NCBI GenBank assembly: GCA_910585015.1
Contig: CAJUCT010000026.1
Coordinates: 1 to 64,000, forward strand
Length of the DNA: 64,000 bases
Source: an uncultured Acetatifactor sp.
Lineage (GTDB): Bacteria > Bacillota > Clostridia > Lachnospirales > Lachnospiraceae
Reading direction: 5' to 3'
Every line of letters starts with the position of its first letter. Position 1 is the stretch's first letter. Made by a program: the position numbers and the translations under genes. Shown here piece after piece: positions 51,128 through 59,347 of the stretch. Under the pieces are notes generated by a model. That model worked only from the letters and a program-made list of their open reading frames with translations, did no database searches and had not been told where the DNA came from.

Positions 51128-52867
51128 TTACAATCTGCTGAAATGTGCCGCTTCCTGACTCAGCTGCTGGGCCACCTGGTTGTTGCTCTCCATCTGCCCG
51201 GTGACATGATCCATGATCTGCACCAGCGCATTGGCGCTGTCCGCCGTGTTGCTGATGCCGTCCGCACTCTCCTCCACTGCCACAGAGATACCGTCCATGG
51301 CCTCTTTGATACCGTCCATCAGGCTGCTGATATTAGCCGCCATCTCATGGAACTGTTCAACCACCTGGTGGATATGCCGGGCGTCATCATTGTATTGGCG
51401 CCCTGCTTTTACATAGCCGTCATAATCCGGCAAAACCTGCTCATTGACATAGGACACAATCCGATTGGCACTTTTGACCAGATCGTTCACAGCCGCCATT
51501 ACCATGCTGTTGATATTCTGGATATTGCCGGCGGCCTCCCGGCTGGAATCAGCCAGCCCCCGGATCTCGGTGGCCACTACGGCAAAACCTTTCCCCGCCT
51601 CCCCGGCCCGGGCGGCTTCAATGGAAGCGTTCAGCGCCAACAGGTTGGTCTGACTGGAGATACTCAATATCTGTGTTGTCAGGTCCTCCACCTGTCTCAC
51701 GCTCTCGCTGTCTTTGATGGCCTTTTCCAAATCGGTGATAATGCCTGTGACCAGATCCGTAGTGTTCCGCTTATTGTCAATCGCCGTAGACTCAAGCGCA
51801 CCTGCCCTACGCTGCATTTCTTCAGCATATCCCAACAACTTTTCGGAGGCATTGTTCAGTTCACCGATACTCTCGCCCACGCTTCCGGTATTGTCGTTGA
51901 CCGTCACCGTCGTTGCCGACATCTCCTCCATAGCCGCCGACAGTTCCTCCATCACTGAGGATATGTCACAGGTAGCGCCGTTAGCCCGATCCACGCTGCC
52001 TGCCACCTCTCCGGAAATCTGATCCAGACGCAGGGCATTCTCCGTGATTTTTTTCATAATATCCTGCAGAGACGCGATAAATCCGTTTACTCCGTTGCCC
52101 AGTTGTCCAATCTCGTCCCTGCCCTGCACCGATACGCGGGCAGTCAAATCCCCTCTGCCTGCATCAATGTCCCTGATAATTTGTGCCAGTTCCTTTTTCA
52201 TCCGGTCAATGGGACGATTCAACTCCATAATACAGATCAGCAGAGCCAGCGCAAACAAAACAAGCGCCAGAATCAAAAATACCGCCGCAAGCCCGATGCT
52301 CTCGTTGTATACAGCTTCCAGTCCATGCAGGGATGTCTGCATGTCCTCCGTCTTACCCGCGACTATCTCATTGATGGACGACGCTATATTGCTGCTGGCT
52401 GTATTGATAGCCCCCCGCAGCTGGTTCATGGCCATCTTCTGATTACCGTTTTTGCTGTAGTTGATAGCCTGCTTGCAGCTGGGAAGGAACAGCTGATAGC
52501 TCTCCCCGAAAGCCTGGAACGCCGCCGCTTCCTCGCTGCCCTCCTCCAGAGCCTCCTCTATGACGGCTGACAACTGCCTTATGGTTTCCACATGGGCCTT
52601 ATATTCCGCGTCGTATACGCTCATTTCCTCCTCGTCCGTGGCAAGCACATGCGCATATACGGATCCCTTTAAACTCTCAAACTCTTTAGCCAGAATATTC
52701 AGGTTGATCACGCTGGTCATATAGTTGCCTGAAATCTCATTGCTGGCATTATACATCTGCCGCGCAATATACCAGTTGGATAACGCCGCAAAAATCATGA
52801 CAATCGACAAAATCGTTATCGGCAGCAAAACCTTCACTTTTAAGTTCACATTTTTAAATATTCTCAT
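51128..52867 (-). CDS. Methyl-accepting chemotaxis protein
   Basis: Membrane chemoreceptor of 579 residues. There is an N-terminal helix (VLLPITILSIVMIFAALSNW), a four-helix-bundle ligand domain, a second membrane helix (LAAVFLILALVLFALALLIC), a HAMP domain, and a signalling domain whose hairpin tip reads SQTNLLALNASIEAARAGEA. No chemotaxis kinase genes are in the window. The ATG at 52867 has GGAG upstream. It follows a hybrid histidine kinase by 53 bases and precedes the helicase by 10, so it is part of a leftward operon. Confidence 0.92.
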   Translation of the reverse strand: MRIFKNVNLKVKVLLPITILSIVMIFAALSNWYIARQMYNASNEISGNYMTSVINLNILAKEFESLKGSVYAHVLATDEEEMSVYDAEYKAHVETIRQLSAVIEEALEEGSEEAAAFQAFGESYQLFLPSCKQAINYSKNGNQKMAMNQLRGAINTASSNIASSINEIVAGKTEDMQTSLHGLEAVYNESIGLAAVFLILALVLFALALLICIMELNRPIDRMKKELAQIIRDIDAGRGDLTARVSVQGRDEIGQLGNGVNGFIASLQDIMKKITENALRLDQISGEVAGSVDRANGATCDISSVMEELSAAMEEMSATTVTVNDNTGSVGESIGELNNASEKLLGYAEEMQRRAGALESTAIDNKRNTTDLVTGIITDLEKAIKDSESVRQVEDLTTQILSISSQTNLLALNASIEAARAGEAGKGFAVVATEIRGLADSSREAAGNIQNINSMVMAAVNDLVKSANRIVSYVNEQVLPDYDGYVKAGRQYNDDARHIHQVVEQFHEMAANISSLMDGIKEAMDGISVAVEESADGISNTADSANALVQIMDHVTGQMESNNQVAQQLSQEAAHFSRL

Positions 52868-52920
52868 CTTCTTCTCCCCCTGTCCGTTTTTGCGGTTCAA
52901 TTTCTACTCCCTCTGCGGCA

Positions 52921-55845
52921 CTATCGCAGCCAGCGCTTCAACACCTCCAACAAACGACCTAAATCAATAGGTTTGGCCATATGTTCATTCATACCTGCGG
53001 ACTTGGCCGCCTGAATATCTTCCGCAAAGGCGTTGGCCGTCATGGCCACAATGGGAATATACCTTGCGTCCCTGCGTTCCAGCGTCCTGATAGCGCAGGT
53101 GGCCTCATAGCCGTTCATCACCGGCATCTGTATGTCCATGAGCACCAGATTGTAATACCCCGGCTCCGACGCGGCAACCATATCCACCCCGATACTTCCG
53201 TTCTCCGCAGTTTCTACCTCCAATCCCACCATCTGCAGGATCTCCATTGCGATCTCCCGGTTTAACTCGTTGTCCTCCACCAGCAGTACCCTCTTGCCCG
53301 TGAAATCCTGCTCCATATTTTTCTCCAGATCTGCCCCGGGCAGTTCCGGCTCCGATGGTTTTGAATCAGCTGCCAGGCTTCGAAGGACGCTCACCAGCCT
53401 GCTCTTGAACAAAGGCTTGGTGATAAAGGCATCCACGCCCGCCGCCCTGGCCTCCATCTCGCACTGGGACCAGTCATAGCCCGATAGAATTATAATAGAC
53501 ACATCCGCCCCCACCCGGCGTCGAATCTCCCTGGCCGTCTCTATGCCGTCCATCCCCGGCATCTTCCAGTCCAGAATCACGGCGAAATAATTCTCCTTAC
53601 GGCCGTGCGCACTGTCCACGCGCTCTATGGCCTCTTCTCCGGAAAGTACCCCCTCACTGTGCAGTCCCAGTTCGTCCAGCATAAGGCAGGTGCTTTGGCA
53701 GGCGATCTCATCGTCATCCGCCACCAGCACCGGCAGCTTGATCAATTCCGCCAGGGAAACCGCATCCGTCTCCTGGTATTTTAACAAAATCTGCACAGTA
53801 AAACAGGATCCCTTATCCAGCTGGCTTTCCACCTGGATATCGCCGCCCATCATACGGATGATATTTCTGGCAATGGGCATCCCCAGGCCGCTCCCCTGGA
53901 TCTTGCTGGTGCGGACATCCTCGGCCCGCTCAAAGGGTTCAAAGAGGTGAGTCAGAAATTCCTGTGACATACCGATACCATTATCCTCAAAGACAAACTC
54001 ATAACAGCCTGTCTTGACCTGTCCGGAAGATTTCTCCGAGAGTTCGATATGAATCTGTCCCCCCTCAGGCGTATATTTCACCGCATTAGTGACAATATTC
54101 ATAAATGCCTGCTGAATCCGCATACTGTCCCCGATGACGTTCTCATGCTTCAATCCATGGATATGGACTTCCAGTTCATGCCTCTTCTCCTCCGCCATGG
54201 GCCGCACCATGTCCAGCAGATTGACCATCAGGTCGGATAAATTAAATTCCTCCTCATTCAGTGACAGAGTTCCCGCCTCTATCTTACTCATGTCCAGCAC
54301 TTCGTTGATCAGGGCCAGCAGATGCCTGCTGGCAGCGGTGATCTTGCCCAGGCACTCCGCTATTTTCTCCGGCTCCTGCAGATGAGTGCCCGCGATGGCT
54401 GTCATGCCAATGATGGCGTTCATAGGAGTGCGGATATCATGAGACATGCGGGACAAGAAATCCGTCTTGGCGCTGCTGGCCCGGTTCGCCGCCTCGTATG
54501 CATCCAAAAGAGCCTTACGGGTCTCCCTGTCCTTCTTCCTTTGGGCCGTGATATCTTTCAGATTGTTCATTGCAATAATGTCTCCGCTGGCGTTGTCGCG
54601 GATTAACAGAATCGTATGGCGCAGAATCACCGCGGCGTCCTCATCTATCCTGGTTTCATATTCCAGCACCAGTTCGGTCTCTCCCCGCTCATATGCCTCC
54701 CGCAGATACTGCATATTGATGCAGCGGTCATAATTTTCCCGATCCTCCTGCAAAATCTTTTGTTCTCCCCATCTGCTGAAAAAGGCATCCGCGTCGCAGG
54801 GAGCCTGCATTCCCACCAAAGGCAGTATGGCGGTGTTCCGCTCCCCTGTAAATCTGTAGAAATCATCCTCAATCAGATTGCGGCTCACATTTACATTGAA
54901 TACAAACAGGGCTTCGGAGATAATGGCCTGCCGGTACTGTTCTTCCTCACTCAGGGTTCTGCGCAGAATTGCATTGTCGGTAAGCAGCTCATCGGACAAG
55001 TTCTTTTCCTGGTCTTTCTCTCTGGCTATATCTTTCACGTACCACATAACCAGGGGGTACTCCGGGGTATATCCCTTCATGGGAATCAGTTCCGATCTGA
55101 CCCATACGCTTTTTCCCTTTACCCGCCTGCGGTAGGTAAAGGAAGAGGAGTCTCCCGATGTCCGGAGTACGGCGCATAGGTTCTCCGGCGACAGCATATT
55201 TCGAACTTTCTCTTGAAACTCTTCCTCCACATACTGCTGTACGCAATATTCCAGCATCTTGCGGTAATCGCCGTGAAACTGCGCCTCCTGCTGCTGCTCT
55301 GTATCCTCCAGCTTCAGCGTCTCGATCTGTCCCCGGCCCAGATCTATGGAACTAATGCGGTAATACGTGTCTTTCATCAGGCCGAAAGCTTCCTGGCTCA
55401 AACACTGTCTGCGGTAATCCTCATCGATCAGCCGCAGGGAACACACCCAGATCCTCCTCCCCTCACCGGTGGAAGACAGTGTGCGCACCTCGTTGACCCA
55501 AACAGGATCTCCGTCCCGGCTCAACATGCGGTACTCCCTTACGTCCTTCTCGCCCTGCGGGGAAACGGCCTGAAATATGTGCCTGTCTTCCTCATAAATT
55601 GCCTTTAGAAAGCTGCCTCCGGTGCGATCCATAAATTCCTCAAAGGACATTCCCAAATTATTTAGGGCAAAATGGCTGATAAAGTATACCGGGTATCCCT
55701 CTTCAAAGAAGCCTCCCACCACGCCCACCGCCAGGTTGCTGCGCAGCAGTTCCACTATCTTGTCCTGATTCTCCCCAAGTTCCCGACTGCTATTCTTGGT
55801 AAAGTAGATCTCTTCCTGATAAAAAAAATGTTCTTCCATATGCAT
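52921..55845 (-). CDS. Hybrid sensor histidine kinase with two receiver domains
   Basis: 974-residue signalling protein without membrane segments. The N-terminal 450 residues hold PAS-like sensor modules (SPEDHRHF-like fold: EYRMLSRDGDPVWVNEVRTL, and RRVKGKSVWVRSELIPMKGY). A HisKA domain follows (FLSRMSHDIRTPMNAIIGMT), then HATPase_c (N box NIVTNAVKYTPEGG, DNGIGMS and GSGLGMPI). Two receivers end it: REC1 with VLVADDDE and LDWKMPGMDG, and REC2 with LLVEDNELNR and LMDIQMPVMNG. The ATG at 55845 is used; an ATG two codons later is equally possible. The gene follows GH113 after nine bases and precedes the MCP. Confidence 0.92.
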   Translation of the reverse strand: MHMEEHFFYQEEIYFTKNSSRELGENQDKIVELLRSNLAVGVVGGFFEEGYPVYFISHFALNNLGMSFEEFMDRTGGSFLKAIYEEDRHIFQAVSPQGEKDVREYRMLSRDGDPVWVNEVRTLSSTGEGRRIWVCSLRLIDEDYRRQCLSQEAFGLMKDTYYRISSIDLGRGQIETLKLEDTEQQQEAQFHGDYRKMLEYCVQQYVEEEFQEKVRNMLSPENLCAVLRTSGDSSSFTYRRRVKGKSVWVRSELIPMKGYTPEYPLVMWYVKDIAREKDQEKNLSDELLTDNAILRRTLSEEEQYRQAIISEALFVFNVNVSRNLIEDDFYRFTGERNTAILPLVGMQAPCDADAFFSRWGEQKILQEDRENYDRCINMQYLREAYERGETELVLEYETRIDEDAAVILRHTILLIRDNASGDIIAMNNLKDITAQRKKDRETRKALLDAYEAANRASSAKTDFLSRMSHDIRTPMNAIIGMTAIAGTHLQEPEKIAECLGKITAASRHLLALINEVLDMSKIEAGTLSLNEEEFNLSDLMVNLLDMVRPMAEEKRHELEVHIHGLKHENVIGDSMRIQQAFMNIVTNAVKYTPEGGQIHIELSEKSSGQVKTGCYEFVFEDNGIGMSQEFLTHLFEPFERAEDVRTSKIQGSGLGMPIARNIIRMMGGDIQVESQLDKGSCFTVQILLKYQETDAVSLAELIKLPVLVADDDEIACQSTCLMLDELGLHSEGVLSGEEAIERVDSAHGRKENYFAVILDWKMPGMDGIETAREIRRRVGADVSIIILSGYDWSQCEMEARAAGVDAFITKPLFKSRLVSVLRSLAADSKPSEPELPGADLEKNMEQDFTGKRVLLVEDNELNREIAMEILQMVGLEVETAENGSIGVDMVAASEPGYYNLVLMDIQMPVMNGYEATCAIRTLERRDARYIPIVAMTANAFAEDIQAAKSAGMNEHMAKPIDLGRLLEVLKRWLR

Positions 55846-55854
55846 TACCCCGGA

Positions 55855-56820
55855 TTACTTCTGATACCATTTTCTCACAACATCTTCCGCCTGTTTCCTG
55901 TAAATGTTAAATCCCTTATCCCGCTCCGCCTCTTCCCGGGTATGGTAAATATGGGTTCCCCAGTCCCACCAGAACACACCCTCAAACCATTCCTGGCCGC
56001 TCATGACGGACAGGCAGGACTCATAGAACCGGGCCTGCTCCTCCTGGCTCACCGGAAACTCTTTGTGAACGAAATCCCAAGGCATCTGCGCGCAGCCTAA
56101 GGCGCTGCGGCAGCCAATCTCCATAAAAAGTATTTTTTTGTCCAGGCGCCGGCTCAAATCCCCCAGATTTTCGGCAATCCGCCGCCAGTTTTCCCGCATT
56201 TCCACAAGACTCCCGCCTGGCCCGCTCTCCACCGGGTAATAAGCGGAAGTGCCGATATAGTCAATGGCGTCATACCACTTCGCCGTCTCTTCCTTGCCGT
56301 GGTTGGTGTTATATACCAGAGGCCCCTGATATACTTCCCTGACCATGGCGATGGTCTGACGCCAGTATTTCTCCTTGCGCTCCGTGCCCAGCATCTCACA
56401 GCCCAGGCAGAACATCTCACAGCCCGCGTACTGCGCCAGCGCCGCATAGTGAGTCAGGAAAGCCTGATAGCTGGCGAACCATTTTGCCCAGTATGTATCC
56501 TCCTCCATCATAGTCTCGTCCGGAAAACTGATCAGCGCCCGCCATACGCCGTCGTCGGAATTGATCATGGGCTTTAAACACACTTTGACGCCCCTGGCGT
56601 GAAAACGTCCGATGGTGGTAAGAAGCTCCAAGTCCGGCACATTTTTTCTATAGTCAAAGAAGATCTCCGTGGACGCATAGGTTTTCTGATTAACGGGAAA
56701 TGCCAGACACACCCAGTTGATCCCGGTGTCCATCAGCGCGTCCTGGCTGTACCGGCCCTCCTCGCTGTCATATAAGCCCTTCCTGGCGTCATACCCATAG
56801 GTGAATCCTTTTATGTTCAT
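55855..56820 (-). CDS. Glycoside hydrolase family 113-like protein
   Basis: Cytoplasmic TIM-barrel hydrolase of 321 residues resembling GH113 beta-mannanases/mannosidases. Recognisable features are GINWVCLAFPVNQKTYAST, ARGVKVCLKPMI, WFASYQAFLTHYAALAQYAG, FCLGCEMLGTE with the likely acid/base Glu, and ILFMEIGCRSA with the likely nucleophile Glu. No signal peptide is present, so its substrate should be an internalised oligosaccharide. It is the first gene of a run with the hybrid kinase, MCP, helicase and MATE. R1 repeats fill the gap to the Nudix gene. Family assignment is from recall. Confidence 0.75.
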   Translation of the reverse strand: MNIKGFTYGYDARKGLYDSEEGRYSQDALMDTGINWVCLAFPVNQKTYASTEIFFDYRKNVPDLELLTTIGRFHARGVKVCLKPMINSDDGVWRALISFPDETMMEEDTYWAKWFASYQAFLTHYAALAQYAGCEMFCLGCEMLGTERKEKYWRQTIAMVREVYQGPLVYNTNHGKEETAKWYDAIDYIGTSAYYPVESGPGGSLVEMRENWRRIAENLGDLSRRLDKKILFMEIGCRSALGCAQMPWDFVHKEFPVSQEEQARFYESCLSVMSGQEWFEGVFWWDWGTHIYHTREEAERDKGFNIYRKQAEDVVRKWYQK

Positions 56821-56852
56821 TTCGGCCTCTTTCCGTGGTGTTTCCCTTCAAG

Positions 56853-57004
56853 CTTACCTTACTATGCATATCGCAGGCTTCGCCTGCGATACTGCGTTAA
56901 TGCGTATTTGGATGTGAAACATCCAAACTTACCTCTTCGTGGATATTGCTGGCTGCGCCTGCAATATCCCTTAATGCGTATTTGGATGTGAAACATCCAA
57001 ACTT
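56853..57004 (-). repeat. R1 repeat, locus D (two units)
   Basis: Units at about 56853-56929 and 56930-57004. The first has a TATCGCAGGC-TTC-GCCTGCGATA stem, the second GGATATTGC/GCAATATCC, the same two stem versions seen at the other loci, related by compensatory changes. Confidence 0.9.
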
Positions 57005-57045
57005 ACCTTGCTCCCGCCATTTTCCGCACATAGAACCCGCATCCC

Positions 57046-57552
57046 TCAGGACAGAGAAAACGCCTCCTTGATACTGTCATAGTGAAGAAAGATTCCCTGC
57101 TTTGCCAGTTCCCGGATTTCCTCCGCCGTGGCCAGACGGTACCCGTCCGTCTCCGCCTGCTGCAGCTGCAGTTCCTCCTCTGTGAAATCCCCAATAAAGC
57201 GGTAAACATCCACAAAATAGTTATCTCCCTCGCCGGGATTCTCCCGGTGGTAGGTAAACAGATAGCCTCCGTCCCAGCCCGTCACATCCAGCCCGGTTTC
57301 CTCTTTCACTTCCCGGCGCACCGCATCCAGGGACTCCTCCCCCGCCATGGCGGCGCCGCCGGAGACCTCCCACCAGCCCGGCGCCCAGGCTTTGGTCCGC
57401 ACCCGCTTTGTGATCAGAAACCGTCCGTCCCGCCGGGCCACCACGCCCAGCACCGTCAGATGGTACTCTCCCTCCGCCAGGCAAAAGTCATTGCGCCGCA
57501 TGGTGCGCCCGGTGGGCTTTTTATCCGCATCATATATATCCCAAAGTTCCAT
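57046..57552 (-). CDS. Nudix hydrolase
   Basis: Hydrolyses a nucleoside diphosphate-linked compound or an isoprenoid-type diphosphate; the DAD start (IYDADKKPTGRTMRR) resembles IDI-like and YfcD-type Nudix proteins. The 168-residue protein contains a complete Nudix box, GAAMAGEESLDAVRREVKEETGL, read here as G-x5-E-x7-REVKEETGL, about residues 64-88. The ATG at 57552 has a GAGG SD. A promoter and a strong hairpin lie upstream. R1 repeats lie between it and the GH113 gene. Confidence 0.9.
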   Translation of the reverse strand: MELWDIYDADKKPTGRTMRRNDFCLAEGEYHLTVLGVVARRDGRFLITKRVRTKAWAPGWWEVSGGAAMAGEESLDAVRREVKEETGLDVTGWDGGYLFTYHRENPGEGDNYFVDVYRFIGDFTEEELQLQQAETDGYRLATAEEIRELAKQGIFLHYDSIKEAFSLS

Positions 57553-57659
57553 ATTTTCCTCGTTTCCGCGTATCTTGAACCTGCCCGGCCAAACCGGGAA
57601 TCCGGCTCGGATCAACCTCCTGCCGTTCCGGTTATGTCCAACCGGGAACCCATAAAAAC

Positions 57660-57689
57660 AGTATACCAGAAAATGTATAGGACTGGCAA
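57660..57689 (-). promoter_or_regulatory. Promoter of the Nudix gene
   Basis: TTGCCA at 57689-57684, 18-base spacer, TATACT at 57665-57660. The -35 box overlaps the right side of the hairpin at 57680-57706. Confidence 0.6.
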
Positions 57690-57706
57690 GTTTTTCTTGC
57701 CAGTCC
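57680..57706 (-). terminator. Hairpin terminator after the acylphosphatase gene
   Basis: GGACTGGCAAG-AAAAA-CTTGCCAGTCC, an 11-base perfect stem 27 bases past the stop at 57733, with only a modest T run after it. Confidence 0.7.
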
Positions 57707-57732
57707 CATGAACATTGAAAACAACTTGGCCG

Positions 57733-57999
57733 CTATCGCACATGAAAGGAAGTCTCCTGTTCCTCCAGCGGGATTTCCCTGCATTCTATGGTTTCGATCT
57801 GGATGTAATCGCTCCGGTTAATCATCACCAGCATCCGGTTGATGGCCTCCTCCGTGCCCTGTACCTCCATCTCCACGGCTCCGTCCCACTCATTTTTTAC
57901 CCAACCCGTGATACACATGCCGCCTGCCGCATGTTTCGCCCGGTAACGAAAGCCCACGCCCTGCACTCTCCCGGTGAAACGGTAATGTTTTCTGACCAT
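57733..57999 (-). CDS. acyP: Acylphosphatase
   Basis: Small soluble hydrolase of acyl phosphates. The 88-residue protein has the anion-binding loop GRVQGVGFRYR (residues 10-20, with the catalytic Arg) and the GWVKNEWDGAVEMEVQG motif with the catalytic Asn (residues 32-48). Length and motifs are typical. It follows a lipoprotein gene after 19 bases and is probably cotranscribed with it. Confidence 0.94.
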   Translation of the reverse strand: MVRKHYRFTGRVQGVGFRYRAKHAAGGMCITGWVKNEWDGAVEMEVQGTEEAINRMLVMINRSDYIQIETIECREIPLEEQETSFHVR

Positions 58000-58018
58000 G
58001 ATGTATCTCCCTCCTGTT

Positions 58019-58708
58019 TCAGGGTTCCGAAACCACCCTGATATATTTTTCTATTGAAGTTCCGCCAATCACCGTTGTAACATTTTCCCATTCCGGCCAG
58101 ACGGGGTATAGTCTGACACTGTTTTTATATTTTTCGCTCCAGATACATTCTGTATCGGACCAGAACGCGTCTTCCTCATAGAAGTCTTTCTCTATCCGTT
58201 TTTCCTCCACCGGTTCCCCGCCTAAGCAGACCAACTCCCGATACCCGTCAGAATACGGAAACATGCCCCTTCCCGGCATCTCATAAAACTCCGTCTCCGA
58301 GTAAACCCGCTCAAAGCGACCGATTCTCCGCCACTCCCCCTCCACCCAGGCATACATTTCCTTGGCCCAATAGCCAATATCGTTCTCATCCGCGCACACC
58401 ACAAGGGAGGACATGTCCGGGTTCCACAAATGCAGGCTGCCAAACCCGTCAATTCCTTTTTCAACCGCTTCCCTGTGTACATGGCAGGCAACCATGTGAT
58501 CTCCCAGTTCAAGCACCTGATCTTCTTTTAAGAGCGCTTCCGTTTCCGGCAGTGAATCCGCCGCTGCATGCCCGTCCGCCTGCTGCCGGGCATCCTGATA
58601 AAGCTCGGGACTTCCCTGCCCGGTCTGGCTTTCAGGGTTTCCACAGCCGGAGCACATAAAAAGTATACACAATATAAGTGCAAAAATATATCCCTTTATC
58701 TTTCTCAT
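58019..58708 (-). CDS. Predicted lipoprotein of unknown function, 229 aa
   Basis: N-terminal signal peptide with a lipobox (FALILCILFMCSGC, lipidated Cys at residue 22), then an acidic extracytoplasmic domain, Trp- and Tyr-rich, without recognised motifs. Conserved-looking segments are SSLVVCADENDIGYWAKEMY and the C-terminal NVTTVIGGTSIEKYI. The downstream gene is acylphosphatase. Function unknown. Confidence 0.75.
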   Translation of the reverse strand: MRKIKGYIFALILCILFMCSGCGNPESQTGQGSPELYQDARQQADGHAAADSLPETEALLKEDQVLELGDHMVACHVHREAVEKGIDGFGSLHLWNPDMSSLVVCADENDIGYWAKEMYAWVEGEWRRIGRFERVYSETEFYEMPGRGMFPYSDGYRELVCLGGEPVEEKRIEKDFYEEDAFWSDTECIWSEKYKNSVRLYPVWPEWENVTTVIGGTSIEKYIRVVSEP

Positions 58709-58941
58709 GACAATTCCTTCCCCGCAAGAAACAGTCTGAACCTATGTCAAATTGCTGTCAATTGGGAAGATCAAGCTTCCTCAAGATAAGTTATAAGCCC
58801 ACCTGCGTCTGCCAAGAAACAAGGCAAGCTTATACGATTGTTCTATGACAAATCATAACATATTCCCAAATTGATTGCAACATGCCTTTCCGCCTCTTTC
58901 TATGTAAGCTAAGCCCGGAGAAAACTGATTCGGGAAGGAGG
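58709..58941. other. Intergenic region without supported gene
   Basis: About 230 bases between the divergent lipoprotein and toxin transcripts. It should hold the lipoprotein promoter, but no strong -35/-10 pair could be fixed. I see no gene, repeat or RNA. Confidence 0.4.
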
Positions 58942-58970
58942 TTGCAATCAAATATGGGGTGTGTTATAGT
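58942..58970 (+). promoter_or_regulatory. Promoter of the toxin mRNA
   Basis: TTGCAA at 58942-58947, 17-base spacer, TATAGT at 58965-58970. The predicted transcript has a leader of nearly 90 bases with a GGAGGGTT/AGCCCTCC-type hairpin before the SD. Confidence 0.65.
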
Positions 58971-59069
58971 TGATGCATGGGAAAACCATAGAGCCAAGGC
59001 GGCTTTGCCCCTCTTTTTTACTCGGAGGGTTAAAAAAGCCCTCCAGACGAGAGAAAGGAGGGTGGTACG

Positions 59070-59165
59070 ATGTATGTTACATATCAGGACTTGATCCAGA
59101 TAGGGATATTCATTGTAGCCCTTGCGAATTTGATTTATCAGATTTTCAAGGAAAAAAAGAAATAG
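59070..59165 (+). CDS. Holin-like toxin peptide of a type I toxin-antitoxin module, 31 aa
   Basis: A 31-residue single-span membrane peptide: MYVTYQDLIQIG, a hydrophobic stretch IFIVALANLIYQIF, then the basic tail KEKKK. This is the pattern of Firmicute TxpA/holin-like type I toxins (MVTYxDLIQ-type N terminus), which damage the membrane when over-produced. AAGGAGG lies nine bases upstream. Its 3' end overlaps an antisense RNA read from the opposite strand (59155-59262), the expected antitoxin. A long structured leader fits delayed translation. Confidence 0.85.
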   Translation: MYVTYQDLIQIGIFIVALANLIYQIFKEKKK

Positions 59166-59262
59166 CCGCCAACTACTACCAATAGTTGACGGCTGACCTC
59201 ATATGAGGTATAGCTTGTTTAGTTAACGGGGTAGAGCCGCTTCTATGGCTTTCCCTTTTTGT
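59155..59262 (-). ncRNA. Antisense antitoxin RNA (RatA-type)
   Basis: A predicted transcript of about 108 bases that starts near 59262, downstream of the promoter at 59269-59297, and ends at a hairpin AGCCGTCAACTA-N6-TAGTTGGCGGCT followed by a T-rich run. It overlaps the last codons and the 3' UTR of the toxin mRNA in antisense, like RatA with TxpA in Bacillus subtilis. The sequence also contains a CCTCATATGAGG palindrome. Ends are inferred from promoter and terminator, not measured. Confidence 0.7.
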
Positions 59263-59268
59263 ATCTCT

Positions 59269-59297
59269 ATAATAGCATACAGATACTATGTTTGCAA
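59269..59297 (-). promoter_or_regulatory. Promoter of the antitoxin RNA
   Basis: TTGCAA at 59297-59292, 17-base spacer, TATTAT at 59274-59269. Strength is close to that of the toxin promoter, which has the same -35 sequence. Confidence 0.65.
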
Positions 59298-59347
59298 GAT
59301 TTTTTTAGGTGGTATGCTTATTGATGACACCATAAAGATTGCAGCCT

